Assembly (NCBI GenBank): GCA_028564705.1 | Contig: JAPXFQ010000338.1 | Span: 434,001-498,000 of the forward strand | DNA from: Apricaphanius iberus | Taxonomy: Eukaryota; Chordata; Actinopteri; Cyprinodontiformes; Aphaniidae | Length of the DNA stretch: 64,000 nucleotides | Direction of reading: 5' to 3' | Part shown: positions 50,460-64,000 of the stretch, piece by piece | Position numbering within the stretch: the first letter of the stretch is position 1 | Layout of the letters: the number at the start of each line of letters is the position of its first letter | Position numbers and translations under genes: made by a program | The notes under the pieces: generated by a model | What the model was told of the DNA's origin: nothing | Databases searched by the model: none | The model's input: the letters and a program-made list of their open reading frames with translations, nothing else

Positions 50460-51942
50460 CAGGGTGTTTCTCAATGTTAAGGGTGCTCTATCGGGGCGTC
50501 TGTATTGGTCCGGGATGGCGGCGGTGTGTATTGTCCGTCGATTGGCTGCAGGCGCCTCCTGCCCGGCGGCGGCGGCAGGGGACCCCTCTCGGCGGGGGGT
50601 CCCCCGGCCTCCTTCATGTCTGTGTCGATTCCTGTAGGACGGATTGACGGTTCCTTACACCTGCTATCAATCACTTGCATGGGGAAACCTTATTCAGACC
50701 TGCATGCTCGCACACACACATAGGTGTGGGGACATTGGTGTGGACGGACATATCCTGAGCTGAGGTTATTGTCATTAGTTAGCTTTTACCAGGAGCTTAA
50801 CAGAAACATTAGTATTGTATTTATTAATCCATGCTTGTGTGTAGTGAATGTGTAATTCTTAATTTTTATTACTGGATCTGAGCTATTGGTGTGGTTCTGT
50901 TCAGTTTATTGTATTTGTTTGTTTTGTTTTACCGCTTCTCTGCCATCCGGCAGAGGCGGAGGACTGGGATGTTTTCTTGTGTTCTTTGTTTGCCTCCCTG
51001 TCTTGTGTCGTCAGTTCGCGCCTCTGCTGGAGCGGTTTCTTTTCTTCACCTTCTTCCTTTCTTCCTTCTTGTCTCGGTTTCGTGTCCATGACTTCAGGAA
51101 ATTGAACCCTCAGTAATCACTAATAAAGATTTTTTATTACATATACATCATGTGGAGTGTTGCAGCAAAACTGTAATACTCATGGGAAAGTAAATCTGTT
51201 GGGCTTGTACTTGGTACTCAGACACCAATTCTGAGTGGCAAACTGCTAGACAGGACACGTAAAAAATAAATAAATGTTAAGGCGCCTTGCCTGCCAAGGC
51301 AATGCCTCAACACGTGAGGCACCTTGCTTACGTGGACACTGTCCTTCCTTGGTCCAAGAAAATGGTTAAATAGAACAGATTTACCTTATTTGATTGTGGC
51401 TGCCCGCATAATTGCTCTGTTTATGACCCGCTCATCGTAGTAGTATAGTAGCGTAGTAACGTTCCTTCAGCCATGGAACTGGAAATGCATAACGAGCGTT
51501 TAACTTTTTTTAACTGTGTATATGTTAGCTAAATCAAATGTGTAAGTGAGTTAGTACCTGGTAACAACCAAAGCTGCAATTACTAAGCAACTAACCAACC
51601 ATACATAACTGCTTTCAATCTAAAAAAAAAAAACGAACAAACGAAAACCCCATTTTAGATAGCTTCAATCAGTTAACCTACATTTTAACTGGAAATGTGC
51701 CCCTGAGAAGGTGCTGCTCGCTCCTACCGCACTGTATTCTGGGAAGTGTTTGACCAAGGGAAGGCATCAAGGCACCTCCCATGTATACTTGGTCAGTTAG
51801 CGAAATGGCAGACAAACAGAGGATAGATGCCTCGGTAGCATATAAATATTGGAACACATTTCCTGATGACATATCTCGTGGGCAACCGGGGCGAGACCAA
51901 GGCATCAAGGCGAGGTTCCTTGGCTTTGAGAAACACCCCCTG
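50460..51942. mobile_element. Non-autonomous DNA transposon, split by L1
   Basis: Inverted ends CAGGGTGTTTCTCAATGTTAAGGC on the left and, inverted, CAGGGGGTGTTTCTCAAAGCCAAGG on the right. Subterminal AAGGC(A)/GCCTTG motifs recur (CCAAGGCAATGCC, GAAGGCATCAAGGC, CCAAGGCATCAAGGC). Without the L1 it is about 680 bp. No target duplication was certain, so superfamily is open (hAT-like CAG...CTG ends). Confidence 0.65.
50483..51272 (+). mobile_element. 5'-truncated L1 (second copy)
   Basis: Flanked by the 10-bp duplication AATGTTAAGG (50473-50482 and 51273-51282). It matches, in reverse, the 3' UTR of the L1 at 37117-38050: shared CTGTGTCGATTCCTGTAGGA, CCGCTTCTCTGCC, CAGACACCAATTCTGAGT and GGACACGT, then an AAAAAATAAATAA tail. 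Only 790 bp of 3' end inserted. Confidence 0.9.
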
Positions 51943-52224
51943 ATTCAGACTGGACATTTAAGGTGCAAACAAAGCAACAACGGTAGAGGAGATAATCAGC
52001 TGTTTTTGATTACGACAGAAAAAGTCAGCAGCAGTGTTGTTGAAGGTATTTAAGACCATATTTACCGCTAGTGTTGCTTGTTTACCTACTGCTTTTGTGG
52101 CTGTGGACCAAATATATTGTAGCGTCCAAGAGCATGCTTGTCAGGTAAACAGTCATGTGCCCCAGGGGTTTTTGGGTAATGTGTTACTATTAGTTGTAAC
52201 AAAGCTGTAGCTCTATGTTTAGAC
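51943..52224. other. Spacer, nothing recognised
   Basis: No supported feature. Confidence 0.4.
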
Positions 52225-53965
52225 GTGTATGAGATACGTTGGAGGGAGGATGACGGACCCAGACGCAGAAGCGGAGTTGGAGGTGAGCAGTATCTTTACT
52301 GGTGCAGCAACACATGAAACTGATAACAGACATGAGAAGTCAACAATCCGGCGAGGACTGAGGTTCTCGCCGGAGCTTAAATGATGGAAGAAACACAAAT
52401 GAAAGCAGGTGCGTCAGATCGCACAGGTGCAGTTAACCAAGTGATCGGGCAGACCCTTGCAGATAGTACGCCCCCCTTTTCAGGTCGGATTCCAGATAAG
52501 TCCTTGTGGGTACGCCCCTGGAGATCTGGCGAATGGCCCTGAGGGCGTCCCCAGAGTGGACAACAGTCAGGCATGCCGACCCGTATGACATTGTTCTCCA
52601 TGACGAGAGTCGGGAGATTGACCTGGGTGGCGTCCTCTCATGGGACGAAGGCCAGGATGGCATCCCTTCAGAAGGCCCGATGGTCCTCTCTTGCGGACGA
52701 GGCTGCGGCGGGGGATCCAGGTAGGTCATCGGCAGAGACAGGGGGACCTGACTGATTTCTGATGACGGCAACGAAGTAGCCTGGTCAGTAGAGCGGGGCC
52801 TGGCTCTGGGCGCTCGGTAGCCGCTGAAAGGCTGCTGCTATGATGGCCAGGAGGACTGCAGCAATAAAGATGTCAGACTCTGGCACTTGGACTGGTTCAG
52901 GTTCTGGTAGCGGCAGTTCCAGCAGCTCTGGTGGCGGCAACAGCAGATCCAGCAGGTCTGGTGGTGGCAGATCCAGCAGCCTCGGGGGTGGCAGACCCAG
53001 CAGCTCTGCTGGCAGCAGCGGCAGGTCCAGAAGCCTCGGCGGCGGCAGCCACAGATCCAGCGGCTCTGGAGACTGAAGGAGCTCTGTAGGCTCTAGAGAC
53101 AGACACTGAAGGGGCTCTGCTGGCTCTGGAGACAGAGACTGAAGGGGCTCTACTGGCTGTAGGAACAGAGACTGAATGCTGCACTGAAGGAGGGAGAAGG
53201 TCGAACAGGGCGAAGCAGATGTCAGCTTCGGGGCTGAACAGGGTGAAGCAGACACCAACTTCACCAACCCGGAAGCCGTTGTTCCACCTCGGGAATATAT
53301 GTATGTGAGCCTAGAGAAGATGAGCGAGCTCTGCTCGGCAAAATGGTGACCTGATCAGATTACACTTGCTCCTCATTGTCCTCGCAGTCTGACCAGTCTG
53401 AGGGAGGACACTCCGGCGCAGCTCTGCGGCATCTGCGGTGCCGATTGCGGCGAAAAGCTCGCTCCGCTCTGGAGTAGAGGTACTTCAATCAGTTCCCATG
53501 AAAAAATTCGAACAGCTCGTCTTCGCTGACGTAAAGTGTCTGGCAGACGAAGCCGGCATTGTTGATCCAGCTGGATGGCTGGCTGAAACAGGGGGAGCCC
53601 TCAATGAAGCAGTCGGAAAAGGAGCAAAGACAGCTGGGGAGAGGATCGGTGGTGCGTGGAGTTTGGAGACTGAGCCGACGTTGGTGGAAGCTGATCTCCT
53701 CCCCAAAAAGGACAACTCCTCCTCGGCTGTCTGAATGAGGATGTCCACTGCGTCCTCCAGGTCCTCTGGGGAAGAGCCTCTATCATGAAGTCCTCAGCTG
53801 CTGTCTGGCGAGCCGAGGCATCTAAGCCGCAGATGTCATCCAGCCAAGACCAGAGGTTTTACCAGAGATCGGGATCTGAGGCTTCTGCTGGGTCCATCTT
53901 TTTTGGCCGGATATTTCTGTCACAAGGTACGCTGCAGGGAGGATGAAGGATCCAGACGCAGAAGC
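52225..53965 (-). mobile_element. LTR retrotransposon remnant, minus strand
   Basis: Two copies of an LTR end in direct orientation: on the plus strand GGAGGGAGGATGACGGACCC plus AGACGCAGAAGC (52241-52272) and GCAGGGAGGATGAAGGATCC plus AGACGCAGAAGC (53934-53964). On the minus strand the upper copy ends ACCTTGTGACA and is followed by a leader and ATGGACCCAGCAGAAG, resembling a gypsy gag start (MDPAEAS). The lower copy is preceded by a poly(A)-like CAGTAAAG. Between them are gag-like and proline-rich frames and a minisatellite; no RT or integrase remains. Classification as gypsy-like is tentative. Confidence 0.5.
52880..53180. repeat. Imperfect minisatellite in the LTR element
   Basis: Repeated units of AGCAGCTCTGGTGGCGGCA type (52910-53070), then 33-36-bp units with GAAGGGGCTCTGCTGGCTCT and GGAGACAGAGACT (53070-53176). 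It gives Ser/Gly-rich frames on plus and Pro/Leu-rich frames on minus that are products of the repeat. Confidence 0.8.
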
Positions 53966-54099
53966 AGTTATCCAAATGATCATGATGCAGACTCTGACAA
54001 GACGTCTGTGTTCAGAGGTAACAATTTGCTGTGGGTTCTTCTTTGAGTTTTGCTGTCATAGTGTCATGTACTCAGGCCTTAGTGAGTTATAGTCAGGCA

Positions 54100-54715
54100 C
54101 CAGTGGTCCAATGTGTTGAGAGGATAATCTGAGAAAGGAGGTTTGGAGCCGAAGACCAGAGACAGAGTGAAGAGCAATGTTTGCACAGCAGATCAGAAAG
54201 GTAAGGAGGAACAAAGTTATTGAGAGCTTTATTGGATGATGAGAAGGACCCCGAATTGGATGAGCTGCTAAATAGAGAGCCAGTAGAGCTTTTGTAGAAC
54301 AGGAGTTATGTGAGCTCTAGGGTCGGTGTGGGTGAGTAGCCGGGCAATGGGGTTCTGTATATATTGTAGGTTCCTGAGATGAGTGGACGGAAGACCAAAA
54401 AGGAGGCTATTGCGATAGTCAATTCTGGAAGAAATGAAGGTGTGGATCAGGGTTTCAGCAGCAGAAGTGGACAGTGTGGGAGAGAAACCAGCAATATTTT
54501 GGAGGTGAAAGAAGGCTGCTTTGATAATATGACAAATGTGTGACTGGAAAGAGAGGGTGGAGTCAAAAATGTATCTAAGATTTCTGATCTGAGGTGAGGG
54601 ACTGAAAGATTCACCATCAATGGAAAGCGTGAAGTCTTGGGTGAAGGGGAGAAGGGATTTGGGTTTGGTTAGAAGAATTTCAGATTTATTACAGTTTAGC
54701 TCAAGGAAATTTGAT

Positions 54716-54718
<3 letters not shown>
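54100..54718 (-). mobile_element. LINE (L2/Rex-type) reverse transcriptase fragment
   Basis: The minus strand reads FTLSIDGESFSPSPQIRNLR, SFQSHICHIIKAAFFHLQNI, TLIHTFISSRIDYRNSLLFG and TDPRAHITPVLQKLYWL: the palm/thumb end of a LINE RT. The Y-C-N of the usual SRLDYCNSLL is here YRN. Frame and stop damage follows below about 54290. It is truncated at its 5' end by the (TA)n tract. Confidence 0.75.

Positions 54719-54782
<64 letters not shown>
54719..54782. repeat. (TA)32 microsatellite
   Basis: Sixty-four bases of uninterrupted TA. It probably extrudes as a cruciform and is likely to vary in length between individuals. Confidence 0.98.
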
Positions 54783-54783
<1 letters not shown>

Positions 54784-54934
54784 CTTTTTTTTTTCAAAAT
54801 CTCAAGACATGTCAAGCAATTTGTGTCAAGTTTATGCCTTTATTACCTAATCTAACAGACATATCTGAGTGGACTGTACCAATGTCAAGGAATGGAGAAG
54901 GGATAGTTTGAAATCTTCCAAAAAATAAAAAATG

Positions 54935-56620
54935 CTTAGTTTTGCATTTGTAAAATGTATTGTGTTTATGTCATATGTTGATCAAGGATCAGCTTTTGAG
55001 TCTTCCTTGGTGGCACTGTGCAGCCTGTATGGGTGTGAAAGGTTTAATAAAACTCTTCTGTCTCTTCTAGGAACACTGAGTCAAGATGATCAAGTACACT
55101 GGCTGGACCACTTGTGTACTCTGCTCCAGATGTACAACAACACGGTCCATGAGACCACTGGACTGACCCCGCACTTTGTCATGTTCGGTCGACATGCTCG
55201 CCTACCTGTGGATACCGCGTTGGGGTACCATCACTGACCCAGAGACACTGACCTTGAAGGGTGTGTGCATAAACACAATCAAACACTGTAGAAAGTCTAT
55301 CAACAGGTGGCAGCAAAGACGAAAGAAAACCGAATGCAAGCCAAGTATAGGTATGAACAAAAAGCAAAGGGTCTCCGTTTGTTGCCCGGAAAGAGGGTGC
55401 TTTTATGGAATTTCCGCCTATGAGAACAAGGTAAGCTGGCACCTTATTGGCAGCCTCAGCTTTAAGTGGTACTTGGACAACCACGCCTGCCAGTCTTCCA
55501 GGTCAAACCGGAAGACTATACATCAAAACCCCCTTACCCCCTGTCCTTTTAAGGCTCAAGTCCTGCCACAGGATCCAGAGACTGAGATGGACGATCCGGA
55601 TGTTGCTGGAGCTATATATCCAAATTGCACACTTTTATCTCTGACCCCTGTGCCCACAGCATCTGCTTCTCCCGCAGGCTCTTTGGGGAATGACGTAGTG
55701 GCTCCTGCTGTTGCCCCTATTGCATGCCAAGAATTGAGTGATGGGACATTTCCACGAAGGTCACAGAGACAGAACAGGGGTAAGCCCCCAGACAGGTACG
55801 GGCACTAACCTTGTCGGGACGACAACTGTTAAAGAGGGGGTGGAGTGTCATATGTTGCAAATCACTGCCTTAAGTTTACTTGATCAGGTAATGTTATGTT
55901 TTGTCTTCAGATTGTATTGCTGTGTTTGGGTGTTTTTTTTCTTTTTGAAGTGGTGGACTGGTTAACCTGGATCACAAACTGTAAACAAAGGTCTGAAATA
56001 CTAGAGACACACCTGAACTTCATCACACAGGTGATTATAATCACCAGTTCTTCCCCTCACTCCCTATAAATGAGAAAAATTACCTGTGAAGGGAGACCGG
56101 GGTGGATGGGTTGCTGCTGGTCTCCTTCGCCTCCTGCTTCAGCTGCTACCACGATCGGGCCCTCGATTCCCCTGCCATAGCGCTGGCTCCTGGCTTGGTG
56201 GTGCCAATCTCCGGACCTTGTCATAAAACTCGCTCGCTAGTTTGTACAGGAAGGGAAGTATTTACTCCCACTTATTGATTGTGTGTAGCTTAAGTACCTG
56301 CAGTTCTGATGCGCAGAACAGATGCTGAGTTCTTTCTCTACTGTGTGTCGAGGGTAGCCGGCCGAGGGTGGAGTGGAAGACCTGGCACAGGATCTACGGA
56401 TTGGACAACAGTGTTTTTAACCCATGTGACAGTCACGGCACCAAGGAAGAGCAGGAGAGCTGGACTGGATGAACTTTGCTGTTCTGGCACTCCAAACTTT
56501 GTTGCTGAAGGGATTGCAGGGGCAGGCATTATTGCTTCATTGCACTGGGCTTCTTTTGACCTATTTTTTAAAATTAAATATTTAAAAAAAAGAACTGTTA
56601 AATTTTTCAACTGTTGTAGA
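54935..56620 (+). mobile_element. Gypsy retrotransposon 3' end with LTR
   Basis: The end of an integrase, a degraded C-terminal pol region, a polypurine tract (TTAAAGAGGGGGTGGAG, ending 55845) and an LTR starting TGTCATATGTTGC at 55846. The LTR contains a TATA box (CCTATAAATGAG, ~56064). Its 3' limit is uncertain, perhaps TGTTGTAGACA near 56620. It is in the same orientation as amylase gene 2, whose start codon lies about 1.3-1.4 kb downstream of that limit. Confidence 0.7.
55000..55845 (+). pseudogene. Gypsy integrase C-terminal fragment
   Basis: The frame from about 55023 reads GCERFNKTLLSLLGTLSQDD, WLDHLCTLLQMYNNTVHETT and GLTPHFVMFGRHARLPVDTA, the conserved end of the gypsy integrase core and its GPF/Y-containing tail. 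Stops begin at 55237. Later frames keep KAKGLRLLPGKRVLLW, a damaged GDxVLV-type barrel. Catalytic Asp residues are upstream and missing. Confidence 0.8.
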
Positions 56621-56980
56621 CAATGTTATGTCGTTAAAAATATATCTATGTGTTCAATGATTTTAGAGGGGGACAACTGTATAGTAGGGGAGACCCATGA
56701 CCCGCCCGGGGTCTACGCCTATTGATACTTGTAAAACGTAAAAAATATTTACTGAAGTGAAACAATCTTCCCATGTAGGATTTGGCACAGCTACTAACTT
56801 ATGTCGTATAATTTAAACATTAATCCTTTACGTTTTTGGTAATTATTTAGAACTGATCCAATATATAGTGATAACTGTAAAAGAAAGCTCAGATAAATGC
56901 AAATTTGCTTTACAAGAAAATGACTCCACATTAACTGGATAATCAGCTCTAAAATAAAATTACTTAAGGTTGTCTTCAAC
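56621..56980. other. Spacer, nothing recognised
   Basis: Possibly still LTR-derived up to about 56740; no gene. Confidence 0.35.
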
Positions 56981-57190
56981 TAGGGGTGGGTATGATTCAA
57001 ATTTCAAGAATCGATTTGATTCGGATTCTAAAGAGTTAGAATTGATTATCATGGTCGAATTCAGTGTATTTAAGGGTCAAATGTTTTGTTCTTTATATTT
57101 TCTGTTCCATATAATTGTTAAACATTCAATAAATGTATTTACAAAACAAGATAAATCAGATGTTACATACATAACAGTGAATTATTTGCC
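56981..57190. mobile_element. One end of a fish non-autonomous DNA transposon
   Basis: TAGGGGTGGGTATGATTCAA, then ATCGATTTGATTCGGATTCT and AAAGAGTTAGAATTGATTAT, match the start of a very common fish element family (usual form GGGGTGGGNATCGATTC). The other end was not found; limits approximate. Confidence 0.45.
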
Positions 57191-57977
57191 TCATTCACGC
57201 CACTAGTGTTTGGATTTAGCATTAAAACCACCTATAACCTGATCATTGCACAAAGGACAGATGTGTGACAAGAGAGGGCAACTTGAGGGGGCCTATCAGA
57301 TTTCAGGAGCGGCCAGTGCGTCTTAGGCCCTGGTCCTAGAACTTCCACTGCTGGAAAATATTGTAATTGCCTCATCTTCCAAACTTTTCAGTATTTTCCA
57401 GGGAATTTTGTTTGTCTTGCTCTGATGTTTGGTTTGTGCAGAAACTTTTTTCGTCAAGTAATTAGGTGGACATTGTTGATAGTAAAACACATTTAAACTA
57501 AAATAGCATTTTAAAATAAATACTACTTCTACCTGTCATATATTTATTTTTTAAAGAAACTGTTAAATTATCAAAGACAAAAAGTATCATTTGTACTGAC
57601 AGGTACATTTTAGTGAGTGTTTTTCTTTAATTAATGCTTTATTCCGAAGCAAAGGGTTATGTTTGAACTGCAGACCTGCTTCAGCTTTTTATTTACTTTT
57701 TAAGATTTTTGTCTGATATCTATTGCTAAATCCTCTTCCTGTTGAGTGAACAAACAAAAGGATAGACAGCCAGTCTAAACATTTGTGTTATAACTGTTTA
57801 GAACTATCAAGGTTGTATCACGTATTTGTTTATATTATAGATAAAACTAAATAAAAAAAATTATCTAAAGATTTTGTTAAATTTCTTCTTTTTTGTGCAT
57901 CTCTAAAATTTATTTTTCTGGAAGTCTTTTTTTCTTGCATTTATTCACACAAGATGACACCATCTCTTTACAGAAGC
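57191..57977. other. Upstream flank of amylase gene 2
   Basis: AT-rich. No TATAAA is present at the position matching gene 1 (~57915 has AAAATTTATTTTT instead), and no CACCTG E-box was found in the last 450 bp. The core promoter of gene 2 is therefore unclear. Confidence 0.5.

Positions 57978-64000
<6,023 letters not shown>

Noticed and set aside
50117..50480. Overlapping frames of about 77-111 codons on both strands
   Set aside because: Frames overlap on opposite strands in a GC-rich patch; no domain seen.
52785..53267. A 160-codon proline/leucine-rich minus-strand frame
   Set aside because: Its sequence follows the minisatellite unit, with equally open Ser/Gly frames on the other strand; not independent evidence of a gene.
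57954..57977. Upstream in-frame ATG as the start of amylase 2
   Set aside because: It would place polar residues (TPSLYRS) before the hydrophobic signal core; the ATG at 57978 aligns with gene 1.

Overview
This is eukaryotic, teleost-fish-like nuclear DNA. The window carries two tandem, same-strand pancreatic alpha-amylase genes with vertebrate exon phases. They are separated by about 39 kb made largely of transposable elements of kinds common in ray-finned fish: BEL/Pao, Ty3/gypsy, L1, L2/Rex-type LINE, Penelope-like, Kolobok-like, Harbinger-like, hAT MITEs and Tc1. No bacterial operons, CRISPR arrays or rRNA genes were seen. The species cannot be named from the sequence alone.

Layout. 1-14 kb: intergenic DNA with decayed elements (LINE 3' end, hAT remnant, Penelope-like C-terminus, gutted gypsy). 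14.2-19.1 kb: amylase gene 1, complete, nine coding exons, 512 residues, all catalytic, calcium and chloride residues present, TATA box and poly(A) signal visible; a 357-bp hAT MITE sits in intron 1. 19.6-27.1 kb: a young BEL/Pao element with almost identical LTRs and a 5-bp target duplication, but three in-frame stops and a frameshift. 27.6-28.7 kb: a TTAA-flanked Kolobok-like element whose only protein is a complete THAP domain. 29.0-45.3 kb: a nested complex. A Harbinger-like element (ends at 29.03 and 45.28 kb, Myb-like gene at 37.07 kb) appears to hold a broken endogenous retrovirus, which is interrupted by a gypsy element. A minus-strand L1 splits the Myb-like gene at an exact 14-bp target duplication, and the L1 is in turn interrupted by about 3 kb containing two hAT-type MITEs. 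45.3-46.1 kb: a second Harbinger-type MITE. 47.3-49.0 kb: a structurally intact Tc1 element with a DD38E transposase. 49.3-57.2 kb: LINE fragments, a MITE split by a second L1 copy, a minus-strand LTR element, a (TA)n tract, and the 3' part of a gypsy element with its LTR. 58.0-64.0 kb: amylase gene 2, exons 1-5, cut off by the window end; its intron 4 is about 4 kb (118 bp in gene 1), partly from a teleost interspersed repeat and a 788-bp hAT element.

How it fits together. The host content seen is a tandem amylase duplication. Both copies should encode secreted, chloride-dependent alpha-amylases that cut internal alpha-1,4 links of starch. Gene 1 has a recognisable core promoter; gene 2 lacks an obvious TATA box at the matching place, has a less usual signal-peptide end, and lies about 1.3 kb or more downstream of a same-strand LTR with its own TATA box. 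The rest is transposon biology. The items most worth checking are the THAP-only Kolobok-like element, the intact DD38E (Intruder-type) Tc1 element, the nested 29-45 kb complex, and possible LTR influence on amylase gene 2.
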